64,000 nucleotides of DNA from positions 1-64,000 of the forward strand of contig CALFVI010000038.1 in NCBI GenBank assembly GCA_937928775.1, given 5' to 3'. The notes beneath the pieces were generated by a model that did not search any database, was not told where the DNA came from, and saw only the letters and a list, made by a program, of their open reading frames with translations. The DNA is from an uncultured Elioraea sp. GTDB taxonomy: Bacteria; Pseudomonadota; Alphaproteobacteria; Acetobacterales; Acetobacteraceae. A program made the translations under genes and the position numbers. Below are positions 33,470 through 45,809 of this stretch, in pieces (positions within the stretch are counted from its first letter, which is position 1; each line of letters opens with the position of its first letter).

Positions 33470-34564
33470 ATGAGCAGAATCACGCGGATCGGCGTTCTCA
33501 CCACCGGCGGGGACTGCGCCGGCCTCAACGCTGCCATCCGCGCCGTCACCATCCGCGCGACGCGCGGCTACGGAGCGGAAGTCTTCGGCATCCTGCAGGG
33601 CACGCTCGGGCTGATGGAAGACCCGCCGCGCGCCATCCCGCTCAATGGGCAGACGAATGACACCGCACTGCTGCGCGCGGGCGGCACCATCCTAGGCAGC
33701 GTCAATCGCGGCAACCCGTTCCGCTTCCCAATCGAAGGCGGCGGGGAAGAGGACCGCTCCGCCTTGGTGCTGCGTGGGGTGGAACGGCTCGGGCTCGACG
33801 CCATCATCGGCATCGGCGGCGACGGGTCGATGCGCATCATGCATCGGCTGATGCAGGTTGGACGGTTTCCGTTCGTCGGCATCCCGAAGACGATCGACAA
33901 TGACCTCGCCGCCACCGAATATGCGATCGGCCACCACACGGCGGTCGAGGTGGCGATGGAAGCGCTCGATCGGCTGCAGCCGACCGCGGCCAGCCACACC
34001 CGCATCATGGAGCTGGAGGTGATGGGCCGGGATGCCGGCCACATCGCCCTCTCCGCCGGTGTGGCGGGTGGGGCAGACGTAATCCTGATCCCCGAGATTC
34101 CGTGGCGGCTCGAGGTGGTGGCCCGCGCCATCCTCGATCTGCGCGCGCGGGGGCGGAACTTCGCCCTCGTCGTGGTCGCCGAGGCCGTCCCCTCACCCGA
34201 GGGTGAGACGGTGCTCGCCGGCCCCTCTGCGGCGGGGGCGATGCCGCGGCTCGGCGGTGTGGGGGCGAGAATCGCCGCCGCGCTCGAGCGCGCCACGGGG
34301 GCGGAGGCGCGCGTCACGGTGCTCGGCCATGTGCAGCGCGGCGGCTCTCCAGGCACGCTCGACCGCCTGATCGCCTCCTCGATGGGCGTGCATGCGGTCG
34401 ATCTTGCAATGAGCGGGCAGTTCGGGCGCATCGTGGTCTGGCGCGAGGGCCGGGTGGGAGATGCGCCCGTGGAAACCGCTGCCCAGCCCGCCCGCCCGGT
34501 CGACCCGCAAGGCGATCTCGTCCGCGTGGCGCGCGCTTTGGGAATTTGCTTCGGCGATTCGTGA
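33470..34564 (+). CDS. pfkA: 6-phosphofructokinase
   Basis: GVLTTGGDCAGLNAAIRAV, GIGGDGSM, PKTIDNDL, MGRDAGHIAL. Confidence 0.93.
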   Translation: MSRITRIGVLTTGGDCAGLNAAIRAVTIRATRGYGAEVFGILQGTLGLMEDPPRAIPLNGQTNDTALLRAGGTILGSVNRGNPFRFPIEGGGEEDRSALVLRGVERLGLDAIIGIGGDGSMRIMHRLMQVGRFPFVGIPKTIDNDLAATEYAIGHHTAVEVAMEALDRLQPTAASHTRIMELEVMGRDAGHIALSAGVAGGADVILIPEIPWRLEVVARAILDLRARGRNFALVVVAEAVPSPEGETVLAGPSAAGAMPRLGGVGARIAAALERATGAEARVTVLGHVQRGGSPGTLDRLIASSMGVHAVDLAMSGQFGRIVVWREGRVGDAPVETAAQPARPVDPQGDLVRVARALGICFGDS

Positions 34565-34592
34565 CGAGCTCGCCGCCGCCGCGCTGCCGTGC

Positions 34593-35390
34593 TCAGCCCG
34601 CCTTGGCCACCGCCCGCTTCGCCATCACGCCGATCAGGTGCGCACGATATTCGCGCGAGGCGTGGATGTCGGTGGTGAGATTCTCCGCCGGCGTGGTGAT
34701 TCCCTCCAAAGCCTCGGGCGACCACGACTTGGCCAGCGCCTCCTCCATCGCCGCATGGCGGAACACGCCTTTCGCACCGGCGCCCGTGACCGCCACGCGC
34801 ACCCCCATCGGCCCCTTGGCAACGAAAACGCCCACCATGGCGTAGCGCGAGGCAGGGTTCGGAAACTTCACATAAGCCGCCTTGTCGGGGATCGGGAACT
34901 CGACCGCGGTGACGATCTCGTCGGGCTCGAGGGCGGTGGTGAACAGACCGGTGAAGAAATCATCCGCCGCAATCGTGCGCCTCGAAGTGTGCACGGTCGC
35001 GCCGAGGGCCAACACGGCGGAGGGGTAGTCGGCGGTTGGATCGTTATGGGCGATCGACCCGCCAATCGTGCCGCGGTTGCGCACCTGCGCATCCCCGATA
35101 TGCGAGGCAAGCTCGGCGAGTGCGGGGATCGCCCGCCTCACCTCCGCTGAGGCGGCGACGGCCGCATGCGTGGTGCGTCCCTTCACCGTCACCGTCGTTG
35201 CGCTGACGGAAATGCCCACCAGGTCCGGGATCGCACCGAGATCGATCAGCGCCGATGGCCGCGCCAGCCTCTGCTTCAGCACGGGGATCAGGCTCATGCC
35301 GCCGGAGATGAGCTTGGCCTCCGGGTCAGCAGCCAGCAACTTCACCGCTTCCGCCACACTAGCCGGCCGGTGGTAGGCGAACTCATACAT
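34593..35390 (-). CDS. coxM: FAD-binding subunit M of xanthine dehydrogenase/CODH family
   Basis: FAYHRPASVAEAVKLLAADPEAKLISGGMSLIPVLKQRLARPSALIDLG; IGDAQVRNRGTIGGSIAHNDPTADYP. Confidence 0.9.
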   Translation of the reverse strand: MYEFAYHRPASVAEAVKLLAADPEAKLISGGMSLIPVLKQRLARPSALIDLGAIPDLVGISVSATTVTVKGRTTHAAVAASAEVRRAIPALAELASHIGDAQVRNRGTIGGSIAHNDPTADYPSAVLALGATVHTSRRTIAADDFFTGLFTTALEPDEIVTAVEFPIPDKAAYVKFPNPASRYAMVGVFVAKGPMGVRVAVTGAGAKGVFRHAAMEEALAKSWSPEALEGITTPAENLTTDIHASREYRAHLIGVMAKRAVAKAG

Positions 35391-35409
35391 CGCGTGCTCT
35401 CCCCTTCCC

Positions 35410-37791
35410 TCACTCAGCCGCGAGGCGCTGCCGGCCCGCGTCGAGGATGCGCCAGATCTTGTGCGAGGTCGCCGGCATGTCGATGTGACGCACGCCGTAG
35501 TCGCGCAACGCATCGACCACCGCGCCGATCACCGCCGGCGGCGCGCCGATCGCGCCCACCTCGCCGCAGCCTTTCACGCCGAGCGGATTGTGCGTGCACA
35601 GCGTCACCGCGGTGCCGACCTGAATGTACGGGACATCATCCGCCCGCGGCATGGTGTAGTCCATCATGCTGCCGGAGAGGAGCTGCCCGGCCTCGTCATA
35701 CACGCACGTCTCGAACAGCGCCTGGCCGATGCCCTGCGCCACCCCGCCCTGCACCTGGCCTTCGACGATCATCGGGTTGATCACCCGTCCCACATCGTCA
35801 ACGGCGGTGAAGTTCACCACCTCCACCTCGCCCGTCTCCGGGTCGATCTCCACCTCGCAAATGTGGCAGCCGGCGGGAAAGGTGAAGTTCTTCGGGTCGT
35901 AGAACGCAGTCTCCTCTAGGCCCGGCTCCAGCTCCTCGATCGGGTAATTGTGCGGCACATAGGCGGCGAGACTCACCTCGGCAAACGACTTCGCCCTGTC
36001 CGTTCCGGCCACTCGGAACATGCCGTTCTTGAACTCAATGTCCTCAACGGAAGCCTCGAGCAGATGGGCGGCGATGCGCTTCGCCTTCGCGATGATCTTG
36101 TCGGAGGCTCTGACGATCGCTGAACCACCCACGGCGAGCGAGCGCGACCCGTAGGTGCCCATGCCGAACGGAACCTTGGCGGTGTCGCCATGCACGATTT
36201 CGACCTGGCTCATCGGCACCCCGAAACGATCGGCGATGAGCTGGGCGAAGGTGGTCTCATGGCCCTGGCCGTGGCTGTGCGTGCCGGTGAACACCGTGAT
36301 GCTGCCCGTCGGGTTGACTCGGATGTTCGCAACTTCATAGAGGCCCGCGCGCGCGCCAAGTGAGCCCACCACCGCCGAGGGCGCGATGCCGCAGGCCTCG
36401 ATGTAGGTGGAAATGCCGATGCCGCGCAGCTTGCCGCGACGGGCTGCCTCTGCCCGGCGCTGTTCGAAGGTGTCCCACTTGGCAGCCTTCAGTGCCTCGT
36501 CCAGTGTGCGGTGATAGTCGCCGCTGTCGTATTGCAGGGCAACCGGCGTCTGATACGGAAACGCATCCTTCGGGATGAAGTTGCGCCGGCGGATCTCAAC
36601 GCGGTCCATGCCCATCTCGAGAGCGGCGATATCGACCAGTCGCTCGATGAGGAAGGTCGCCTCCGGCCTGCCCGCGCCGCGATAGGCATCGACGGGAACG
36701 GTGTTGGTGAAGACGGCTTTCACCTCTGCGTAGATCGCGGGCGTGGTGTATACCCCGGCGAGCAGGGTGGCGTAGAGATAGGTTGGCACGCAGGGCGCGA
36801 AAGTGGAAAGATAGGCGCCCAAATTGGCGAGCGTGCGCACGCGCAGCGCCAGGAACCGCCCCTCATCGTCAAGGGCGAGTTCGGCCTCGGTGACGTGGTC
36901 CCGTCCATGCGCATCCGACATGAAGGACTCGGTGCGGTCCGCCGTCCACTTCACTGGTCGCTTCAGCTTGCCCGCCGCCCAGGTGACGATCGCCTCTTCG
37001 GCGTAATGGTGGATTTTTGAGCCGAAGCCGCCGCCGACATCGGGAGCGACCACCCGCAGCTTGTGCTCGGGGATGTTGAGCACGAAGGCGCCCATCAGGA
37101 GCCGGATCACGTGCGGGTTCTGGCTGGTCGTCCACAGCGTGTAGTCGCCCGTTGCAGGGTCGTACTCGCCGACAGCGCAGCGCGGCTCCATCGCGTTCGG
37201 GATCAGACGGTTGTTGCTGAGCTCGAGACGGGCAACCTTGTGTGCCCTGGCAAATGCTGCATCCACCGCGGTCTTGTCGCCGAGGTGCCAGTCGAAGCAG
37301 ACGTTGCCCGGAACATCGTCGTGCACCGACGGCGCGCCGGGCTGGAGCGCCGCCTGAATGGTGGCCGCCGCTGGCAGCACCTCCCAGTCGATGACGATCC
37401 GCTCGGCCGCGTCGCGCGCCTGTGGCTTCGTCTCCGCGACCACCACCGCCACAGGGTCGCCGACGTGCCGCACCTTGCCGACGGCGAGCACGGGGTGAGG
37501 CGGTTCCGCCATCGGCGTTCCGTCCTTGTTCTTCACCTGCCAGCCGCACGGCAGCCCGCCGATCTTCTCGGCCGCCATGTCCGCCCCGGTGAAAACCGCG
37601 ATCACCCCTGGCGCGGATCGCGCAGCGCTGGCGTCGATGCCGCGGATCCGCGCATGCGCATGCGGGCTGCGCACGATCACCGCGTATGCCTGATGCGGGC
37701 GGTTGATGTCGTCCGTGTAGATGCCGCGACCGGAAAGGAAGCGGAGGTCCTCGCGCCTGCGCACACTTGCGCCAATACCCTCGTAACCCAT
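35410..37791 (-). CDS. coxL: Molybdopterin-binding large subunit, CODH form II/xanthine dehydrogenase family
   Basis: [48 protein letters not shown] motif; [21 protein letters not shown]. Confidence 0.9.
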   Translation of the reverse strand: MGYEGIGASVRRREDLRFLSGRGIYTDDINRPHQAYAVIVRSPHAHARIRGIDASAARSAPGVIAVFTGADMAAEKIGGLPCGWQVKNKDGTPMAEPPHPVLAVGKVRHVGDPVAVVVAETKPQARDAAERIVIDWEVLPAAATIQAALQPGAPSVHDDVPGNVCFDWHLGDKTAVDAAFARAHKVARLELSNNRLIPNAMEPRCAVGEYDPATGDYTLWTTSQNPHVIRLLMGAFVLNIPEHKLRVVAPDVGGGFGSKIHHYAEEAIVTWAAGKLKRPVKWTADRTESFMSDAHGRDHVTEAELALDDEGRFLALRVRTLANLGAYLSTFAPCVPTYLYATLLAGVYTTPAIYAEVKAVFTNTVPVDAYRGAGRPEATFLIERLVDIAALEMGMDRVEIRRRNFIPKDAFPYQTPVALQYDSGDYHRTLDEALKAAKWDTFEQRRAEAARRGKLRGIGISTYIEACGIAPSAVVGSLGARAGLYEVANIRVNPTGSITVFTGTHSHGQGHETTFAQLIADRFGVPMSQVEIVHGDTAKVPFGMGTYGSRSLAVGGSAIVRASDKIIAKAKRIAAHLLEASVEDIEFKNGMFRVAGTDRAKSFAEVSLAAYVPHNYPIEELEPGLEETAFYDPKNFTFPAGCHICEVEIDPETGEVEVVNFTAVDDVGRVINPMIVEGQVQGGVAQGIGQALFETCVYDEAGQLLSGSMMDYTMPRADDVPYIQVGTAVTLCTHNPLGVKGCGEVGAIGAPPAVIGAVVDALRDYGVRHIDMPATSHKIWRILDAGRQRLAAE

Positions 37792-37882
37792 GGACGATCT
37801 CCCTCGGTCCTTGCCTGACGGCGACTGATCGCGCCGCCTTCCGTCATTGTTGGCGCGCCCCGCGGGCGCGCTGGCCGCCTGG

Positions 37883-38386
<504 letters not shown>

Positions 38387-38474
38387 GCGGCGTCTCCCTT
38401 CGTCGCAATCGCGGCCACAGCGCTTCGGCCGCCGTCACTTGAGGTCGGAGTGTCGCCAGCGGGGGCAAGCGGCG

Positions 38475-39485
38475 TCAAGCGACGTGCGCGCTGGCGGGGG
38501 CATCGTGCAGATGACAGGCGGCGACATGGCCTGGCCCGACCGCCCTCAGCGCCGGCTCCTCGACCCGGCAGCGGTCGAAGGCGCGCGGGCAACGCGTGTG
38601 GAACCGGCAGCCGGAGGGCGGGCGAATGGGGCTCGGCACGTCTCCCGCCAGGATGATCCGGGTGCGCCGCACGGACGGGTCCGGCACAGGAACAGCCGAC
38701 AGCAGCGCCTCCGTGTACGGATGCTTGGGGGCGGAGAACAGAGTTCGCTTTTCGGCGATCTCTACAATCTTGCCCAAATACATCACCGCCACCCGATGAG
38801 TGAGATGCTCGACGATGGCAAGGTCGTGGCTGATGAACAGCAGCGATAGGTTGAGCTCGCGCTGCAGATCGGACAGGAGATTGACGATCTGCGCCTTCAC
38901 CGACACGTCGAGGGCGGAGACAGCCTCGTCGCAGACGATCAGGTCAGCGCCTGGGGCGAGAGCGCGGGCGATGCCAATCCGCTGCCGCTGGCCGCCGGAG
39001 AATTCGTGCGGGAAACGGTTCATTGCATCGCGCGGCAGGCGAACCTTGTCCAGAAGGTCGGCGATGCGGTCGTCGAGGTCGGAGCGCGCCTTCGCGAGGC
39101 CGAAGTTGGTGATCGGCTCGGCCAGAATGTCGCGTACCTTCAGCCGCGGGTTGAGCGAGGAGAACGGATCCTGGAACACGACCTGCATCCGCCGCCGCAG
39201 AGGCCGCAGACGGCCGGGCGAGAGGTTGTCGATGCGCACTCCATCGAGCAGAACCTGGCCTGCTGTAGGCTTGAGAAGCCGCAGAACCGTGCGCCCCACC
39301 GTTGATTTTCCGCAACCCGACTCGCCCACGAGTGAGAGGGTCTCGCCGCGCGAGATGGTGAACGACACACCGTCAACCGCACGGACGTAGCCGGTGATGC
39401 CGGAGAAGAAGCCGGCGCGGATGGGAAAGTGTTTCTTTAGGTCGTTGACTTCTAGAAGCGGTCGACCATGTGCGGCAGCGTTCAT
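38475..39485 (-). CDS. dppF: Dipeptide/oligopeptide ABC transporter ATP-binding protein
   Basis: [36 protein letters not shown]-terminal oligo_HPY motif. Confidence 0.93.
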   Translation of the reverse strand: MNAAAHGRPLLEVNDLKKHFPIRAGFFSGITGYVRAVDGVSFTISRGETLSLVGESGCGKSTVGRTVLRLLKPTAGQVLLDGVRIDNLSPGRLRPLRRRMQVVFQDPFSSLNPRLKVRDILAEPITNFGLAKARSDLDDRIADLLDKVRLPRDAMNRFPHEFSGGQRQRIGIARALAPGADLIVCDEAVSALDVSVKAQIVNLLSDLQRELNLSLLFISHDLAIVEHLTHRVAVMYLGKIVEIAEKRTLFSAPKHPYTEALLSAVPVPDPSVRRTRIILAGDVPSPIRPPSGCRFHTRCPRAFDRCRVEEPALRAVGPGHVAACHLHDAPASAHVA

Positions 39486-40480
39486 GCGGCGACCGCCTCG
39501 CGTGCAGCGTGGTGGCAGGCGACAAAATGTCCCGGCGCTTTTGCCTCGATGGCGGGAGCGACCTGCCGGCAAAGGTCGGTCGCTTCCGCGCAGCGGGAAG
39601 CGAAGGCGCAGCCGATGATGGGCTTCGTCAGATTCGGCACGATGCCGGGAATTTCGGCCAGGCGAGAGGGGGCGTCGGTCGCGAGCGAGGAGCCGAGTTT
39701 CGGCACCGCACCGAGAAGCCCGCGCGTGTAGGGGTGGCGGGGCGTGCGGAACAGATCTCTCGCACGCGCCTCCTCGACCTTGCGGCCGGCGTACATGACG
39801 ACAATGCGCTCCGCCATCTCCGCCACCACGCCCAGATCGTGCGTGATGAGGAGGATCGCAGCACCGACCTTCGCCTTCAACTCCTGCATTAAGTCGAGGA
39901 TCTGGGCCTGGATGGTGACGTCGAGCGCTGTGGTCGGTTCGTCAGCGATCAACAGCTTCGGGTTGCAGGCGAGCGCCATGGCGATCATCACCCGCTGACG
40001 CATGCCGCCCGAGAGCTGGTGCGGATACTCTCTAACGCGCCGCCGCGCCTCCGGGATGTGCACAAGGTCGAGCATCTCGATGGCACGCGCCTCCGCCGCC
40101 CGGTCGTCAAGCCCCTGATGCAGTTTCAAGGTTTCACGGATCTGCCGCCCCACCGTCAGCACCGGGTTCAGCGACGTCATCGGCTCCTGGAAGATCATGC
40201 TGATCTCGTTACCGCGAATGCGCCGCATCTCACGCTCGCTGAGCAACATCAAATCGCGACCGCGAAAGGCGATCCGCCCTGTCACCTTGCCAGGTGGTTC
40301 CGGAATGAGCCGCAGGATCGACATCGAGGTGACGGACTTGCCGCAACCGGATTCGCCGACGATGGCAAGTGTCTCACCTGCGTCGATGTGAAACGAGACG
40401 CCATCCACCGCGCGCACACTCCCGTCCGGCGTGCGGAAATGGGTGCGCAGCTCCCGAACCTCGAGCAGGCGTTCCGCCAT
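39482..40480 (-). CDS. dppD: Dipeptide/oligopeptide ABC transporter ATP-binding protein
   Basis: [81 protein letters not shown]. Confidence 0.93.
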   Translation of the reverse strand: MAERLLEVRELRTHFRTPDGSVRAVDGVSFHIDAGETLAIVGESGCGKSVTSMSILRLIPEPPGKVTGRIAFRGRDLMLLSEREMRRIRGNEISMIFQEPMTSLNPVLTVGRQIRETLKLHQGLDDRAAEARAIEMLDLVHIPEARRRVREYPHQLSGGMRQRVMIAMALACNPKLLIADEPTTALDVTIQAQILDLMQELKAKVGAAILLITHDLGVVAEMAERIVVMYAGRKVEEARARDLFRTPRHPYTRGLLGAVPKLGSSLATDAPSRLAEIPGIVPNLTKPIIGCAFASRCAEATDLCRQVAPAIEAKAPGHFVACHHAAREAVAA

Positions 40481-40488
40481 CGGGTGCC

Positions 40489-41388
40489 TCATACGCGCTT
40501 CGCCATGCGCGGATCGAGCGCGTCGCGCAGCCCGTCCCCCAGCAGGTTCACCGACAGCACGGTGAGGGAGAGGAAGACTGCCGGGAAAAAGACGATGTAC
40601 GGCGCGACCTGCCATAGGGCGCGCCCCTCGGCCATGATGTTGCCCCAGGATGGAATGATCGGCGGCGTGCCTGCGCCGATGAAGGAGAGGATCGCCTCAG
40701 TGATCATTGCCGAAGCACAGATATAGGTTGCCTGCACGGTAAGCGGGGCGAGCGTATTCGGCAGGATGTGGCGGATGATGATTCGGGGTGTCGTGGTGCC
40801 GGCTGCGATTGCCGCCTCAACATAGGGCTGTTCGCGCAAGGAGAGCACCACGCCCCGCACCAGGCGCGAGACGCGCGGGATTTCGGCGATCGTGATGGCG
40901 ATGATCACGTTCTCGACCGAACCGCGCGTGGCCGCCATCAGAGCGATGGCGAGCAGAATGGGCGGGATCGACATCAGCCCATCCATCACGCGCATGATGA
41001 TGCCATCGGCGAGACGAATGAAGCCCGAGATCAGGCCGACGGCAAGACCTGCAACTGAGGCAAGGATCGCCACCGAAAACCCAACGATCAGCGATACCCG
41101 CGTGCCGTAGAGCACCCGGGAGTAGATGTCGCGCCCCAGCATGTCGGTGCCGAACCAAAATTCAGCCGATGGCGGGCGGACGCGAAGCCGAGGCGCAAGA
41201 GCCTGAGGATCCGTTGTCCAGAGATAGGGGGCGAGGAGCGCGATTGCGACCATCAGCGCGAGGATCGTGCCGCCGAGCACGATCGATGGGTGCCGGCGGA
41301 GGAAGGTGCGCATGCGCCCGCGCCGTGGTTCCTCCGCGAAAACCTGGACCGCAGCGGGGGCCGCAGCGACGGCTGTGTCGGGGCTCAA
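40489..41388 (-). CDS. dppC: Dipeptide ABC transporter permease
   Basis: [35 protein letters not shown]_transp_1-like loop. Confidence 0.93.
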   Translation of the reverse strand: MSPDTAVAAAPAAVQVFAEEPRRGRMRTFLRRHPSIVLGGTILALMVAIALLAPYLWTTDPQALAPRLRVRPPSAEFWFGTDMLGRDIYSRVLYGTRVSLIVGFSVAILASVAGLAVGLISGFIRLADGIIMRVMDGLMSIPPILLAIALMAATRGSVENVIIAITIAEIPRVSRLVRGVVLSLREQPYVEAAIAAGTTTPRIIIRHILPNTLAPLTVQATYICASAMITEAILSFIGAGTPPIIPSWGNIMAEGRALWQVAPYIVFFPAVFLSLTVLSVNLLGDGLRDALDPRMAKRV

Positions 41389-42326
41389 TAGCGGATCCTC
41401 GGATCGAACAGGGTGTAGAGCAGGTCGATCAACAGGTTGATCAGGACGTAGACGAAGCTGAACAGGAGAACCACGCCCTGGATCACGGGATAGTCGCGGC
41501 GGAGGATCGCATCGACGGTAAGCCGTCCGAGCCCGGGGATCGCGAACACGCTCTCCGTCACCACCGCACCACCGATCAGAAGGGCAATGCCGATGCCGAC
41601 GACAGTGCTGATCGGCACGGCCGCGTTCTTCAGCCCATGCAAAAACAGGATCGGGAGCGTGCCGAGCCCCTTCGCCTTTGCGGTGCGGATGTAGTCCTGG
41701 GCCAGCACCTCAAGCATGCTCGCCCGCGTAATGCGCGCAATCAGTGCGATGTAGACGGTACCGAGGGCGATCGCTGGCAGGATCAAGTTCTCGAGAAAAG
41801 GCAGGAAGCCCTCGCTCAACGGTGTATAGCCTTGAACGGGTAGGAGCTCCCACTCGAGAGCGAAGAAATAAGCGAGCAGGTAGCCGACGACAAACACCGG
41901 AACGGAGAAGCCGAAGACGGCAAACAACATCACGCCGCGGTCGATCCACGAGCCGGCTTTCCAGGCGGCGACCACGCCAAGCGGCACCGCGACCGAAACG
42001 GCGAGCACGATGGTCAATACCATCAGCGCCAGCGTGGGCTCGATCCGCTGCGCAATCATGTGCGTGACGGGAAGATTGGTGAAGATGGACGTGCCGAGAT
42101 CGAGGTGTAGGAGGCGCCAGAGGAAGTCGGCGAACTGAACGAAGAAAGGCCGATCGAGCCCAAGGGCCTGGCGAATGCGCTCGACATCCTGTGGTGTCGC
42201 CTGATCGCCGGCGATGACCGCTGCTGGGTCGCCAGGCGCCAGCATCAGCATCGAGAACACCACGAAGGCGACCACGAGCATCACCGGGATGGTGGCAAGG
42301 ATGCGTCTGACGACGTAAGCGAGCAT
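41385..42326 (-). CDS. dppB: Dipeptide ABC transporter permease
   Basis: MLAYVVRRILATIPVMLVVAFVVFSMLMLAPGDPAAVIAGDQA...; DYIRTAKAKGL. Confidence 0.94.
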   Translation of the reverse strand: MLAYVVRRILATIPVMLVVAFVVFSMLMLAPGDPAAVIAGDQATPQDVERIRQALGLDRPFFVQFADFLWRLLHLDLGTSIFTNLPVTHMIAQRIEPTLALMVLTIVLAVSVAVPLGVVAAWKAGSWIDRGVMLFAVFGFSVPVFVVGYLLAYFFALEWELLPVQGYTPLSEGFLPFLENLILPAIALGTVYIALIARITRASMLEVLAQDYIRTAKAKGLGTLPILFLHGLKNAAVPISTVVGIGIALLIGGAVVTESVFAIPGLGRLTVDAILRRDYPVIQGVVLLFSFVYVLINLLIDLLYTLFDPRIRY

Positions 42327-42456
42327 CGATCCTTGTTCCCCTTCACCCTAGCCGCAACCTCATTCGACCCAGCCTATCCCCGTCGAGCAGCTGGATAGCC
42401 GGCTCCTGACAACATCCGAATCTGACGAGGCCACACCACCCCTCTGGCGCTCTTGC

Positions 42457-44038
42457 TCATGTTGGAGAAAGCATAATCGGGATCTTGATCACGCCCATCA
42501 CGCTGCGCCGATGCGCTGACGGGCTCGGCAACTGCCCGAGCGGAATGTCGGGAACGACGCAGAACGCCTCGCGCTGGATCTCGGTCACGATCCGTTTCTG
42601 CATGGCTTCGTTCAGCGCTTCAAACCATCGCTCGCGCTGGGCCTCCATGCGCTTGCTCGTCGGCACGGCGAACCAAGGCCTCGGTCCCATTCGCGCGCAT
42701 CGCAGGTGTCGAGTTGGGCTCCACCCAAGCAGGCCCAGACCAGATCTTGTGGAAGATATTCCACCCGCCGAGCTCGATCGGCTCGCGCCATGCACGCTGC
42801 TGCACCACCGTACCCCAGTCGGTTGCGACGAACTCGAGCGTGGGGTCGAGTCGGTGCAAAAGGTCTGCGGTCACCTGGCTAAGCCCGGCGAGGCCTGGAA
42901 AGTCGGAGGCAGTGATTTGCACCACGCGCTGCCCGGCATACCCTGCCTCGCGCAACGCTGCACGCGCTCGGTCGAGACTTTTGACGCGGAGTGGCTCAGA
43001 ACCCTCCTTGGTCTGCATCGGCCTGCTGCGTGACCGGAAACTGTGCGACGTCGCATACATGCCGCGGTCGTCGCCAACCACGGCGAGAAGAAAATTCTCC
43101 TCATCGACTGTGAGCATCAGGGCGCGGCGCAGCGCCCGATTGTCGAAGGAAGCAACCAGGTGGTTGAAGCGCAGCATACCGACCGAATCGGTCCGGTCGC
43201 GCACCACAAGCTCGATGTTGCAATTGCGACGAAGCACCGGAAGGAGGTCGTGCAAGGGAATTTCCGAGAATTCGACTTGCCCCGACTGCAGGGCTGCCCC
43301 CGCAGTCGCCCGGTCCGGAATGATGTGCCGCTCCATCCGCCCGGCTTTGGCAAGTTTCGCCCCCGCCGTCCCATCTGTGGGTTCCCGTCGTGGCACGTAT
43401 CCATCGAACCGGGCACAGACGAGACGTAAGCCCGCGCTCCACCCCTCGCGCACGAACCGATACGGCCTCGATCCGAGCTCCGAGGTGATCTGTGTACGCG
43501 TGTCTGTCCCGGCAACACTGTCTGGCATCACAAAACAAGGCAAAGCGTTCGCCTTGCCGTTTGCCTTCATGGGGAGCGCGAAGGGTTTCTGCAGTGTCAG
43601 TCGCAGGTGACGATCGTCGACCGCAACAACGTGGGCCGCATGGCGCTTAGCAACCTCCTGCCCGAACCCGTTGCGCGCCAACCATCTCTGGATGGGAGCT
43701 CCCACATCGCGCGCGGTCACCTTTTCGCCGTTGTGGAACCGCAAACCGTCGCGCAAGGTAAACGTGTTGACCTTGCCGTCGTCCTCGATCGGCCACCCTT
43801 GCGCCATCTGTGGCAGCGGATGGAACAAGGAATGCAGGCCCAGCAACGTGTCGTACACGAGGTAGGCATGAGTGCGGGTGATGGTGGCGGTGGCCCGGAT
43901 TGGATCGAGTCTGGTGAGGTTGGCCTGTGGAACACCGCGCAGGACGCGCACAGCCGATGCCTGACCAAACACGCCAGACGCGGTGAACCTTGCTGCACCG
44001 TCGACCGCAGCGTCAGGAAGGTCTGGCCGCCTCATCAC
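42457..44038 (-). pseudogene. Dipeptide-type ABC substrate-binding protein, frameshifted and divergent
   Basis: ORF 42620-44038 resembles the next two SBPs (FVATDWGTVVQQRAWREPIELGGWNIFHKIWSG) but the C-terminal segment (RWFEALNEAMQKRIVTEIQREAFCVVPDIPLGQL) lies in another frame. Confidence 0.8.
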
Positions 44039-44114
44039 AGGCTCTGCCTCAGGCCTTGGACACGCCCCAGAACCAGGGCAGAGGCCCCGGCACTATGCCC
44101 GAAACGTTCGTCCG

Positions 44115-45647
44115 TCACGCCTGATAGGCGCGATAGAAGCCTGTCGGCGTGAAGGGCTGGCTGATCATCGCCGCCCGATTGATCTCCTCACACGCGGCGC
44201 GCTCTTCCTCCGCGTTGCGGGCGACGAACCACTTGTCGCGCCCACGCTCAATGGCCGGGTCGTTCGGCCAGCCGAACCAGGCCCCTTCGCCGTGCGCGCG
44301 AAGCCCAAGATAGCTCGCCGGATTGGTGCAGTCCGCACCGGCGAACCAGGTGAAGAAGATGTTCCACCCGCCGCGCTCGCGCGGTTCCCGGCTCGCCCGC
44401 CGTGCGCCCACCGTGCCCCAGTCCGTGGCGACGTACTCGACGTTCATCCCGATGCTGCGCAGAAGCGCGTTTGCCACCTGGCCCATGGCAGAAAGTGGTG
44501 CGAGGTCCTGCGCCACCAGCATCACTACCGGCTCGCCATTGTAGCCTGCCTCCTGCAGGAGCCGACGCGCCATGGCCGGATCGCGCGTGTTCTTCAGGAT
44601 CTCGGAGCCGGCCTCGGTGTAGTTGGGCGTCTCCGGCGTGAAGTAGCTGAACATCGGCCGCCACAGGCCATCATCGCCTCCCACCACCGCGCGCATGAAG
44701 TCAGCCTGATTCACCACCCAGGCGATGGCTTGACGGGCGCGCACGTCGTTGAACGGCGGATGGAGATGGTTGAAGCGAAGGCAGCCGACATTGCCGAGGG
44801 GATCGGCGATGTCGATGCGGATGTTGCGGTTCCGGCGCAGCACGGGGACGAGGTCGGTCAGCGGTGTTTCCCACCAGTCAACCTCGCCGGCTTGCAGAGC
44901 CGCTGCAGCCGTCGCGGGGTCAGGCTGGATGATCCACTCGATGCGATCGACCAGCATGCGCTTGCCGCCCGAAAGCCAGTTCGGCGGTTCGTCGCGCGGC
45001 ACATACTGCTCAAAGCGGCTCCAGGTGGCGCGCGCCCCGGGCACCCATTCGGCACGGTTGAAGCGCATCGGGCCCGAGCCGACGAACTCCGTGATCTGCT
45101 GGAACGGGTCGGTCTTGGCAATCCGCTCCGGCATCATGAAGGCGATCGGCGTGTTGTTCTTGCCGAGCGCGAACAGGAGTTTCGGATACGGAGCCGACAG
45201 GCGAAGCCGGAATGTGCGATCATCCACCGCCACCAGTTCCTGGCGCAGGGCGCGGATCATCTGCCCCATGCCATCGCGCACCATCCAGCGCTCGAGGCTC
45301 GCCACACAGTCGCGCGCCAGGACCGGTTCGCCGTCGTGCCAGCGCAGGCCAGGACGGAGGCGGAAGGTCCAGGTCAGCCCATCGGCGGAAACCTCCTCGG
45401 ACTCCACCATCTGCCGGCGCGGGGTGAAGCTGTTGTCGATGCCGTACAGCGTGTCCCACACCAGCATCGAGGCGTTGCGGACGACGAACTGCGTGCCCCA
45501 GATCGGGTCGAAGTTGGCGAGGTTTGCCTGGGGGACGAACCGGAGGACGCGGGCGGCACCCTGCGCGATCGCGGGCGCCGGCAACCCGGTCGCCGCTCCT
45601 GCCGTCAACGCTGCCGCTGCCTTGAGAACGCTGCGACGCTTCATCAT
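44115..45647 (-). CDS. Dipeptide-type ABC transporter substrate-binding protein
   Basis: MMKRRSVLKAAAALTAGAATGLPAPAIAQ signal; SBP_bac_5-like sequence. Confidence 0.93.
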   Translation of the reverse strand: MMKRRSVLKAAAALTAGAATGLPAPAIAQGAARVLRFVPQANLANFDPIWGTQFVVRNASMLVWDTLYGIDNSFTPRRQMVESEEVSADGLTWTFRLRPGLRWHDGEPVLARDCVASLERWMVRDGMGQMIRALRQELVAVDDRTFRLRLSAPYPKLLFALGKNNTPIAFMMPERIAKTDPFQQITEFVGSGPMRFNRAEWVPGARATWSRFEQYVPRDEPPNWLSGGKRMLVDRIEWIIQPDPATAAAALQAGEVDWWETPLTDLVPVLRRNRNIRIDIADPLGNVGCLRFNHLHPPFNDVRARQAIAWVVNQADFMRAVVGGDDGLWRPMFSYFTPETPNYTEAGSEILKNTRDPAMARRLLQEAGYNGEPVVMLVAQDLAPLSAMGQVANALLRSIGMNVEYVATDWGTVGARRASREPRERGGWNIFFTWFAGADCTNPASYLGLRAHGEGAWFGWPNDPAIERGRDKWFVARNAEEERAACEEINRAAMISQPFTPTGFYRAYQA

Positions 45648-45809
45648 TCGGTCCCTTGCCCGCTTGTCCCAGACATCATTGGCCTGCGCGACCGCGAAGG
45701 CCTCCCTGCTGCCATCCCGTTCGTCCACGTGGCGGGTGGCATTCGTTGCCGATCAGAGTAGCGCCCCGGTTTGGCCATCGCCAAGGGGCAACTGCAGCCG
45801 CGCGTTCGA

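Noticed and set aside
43983-45761. 592-aa + ORF opposite dppA-type SBP
   Set aside because: Antisense to a clear SBP with signal peptide; no independent support
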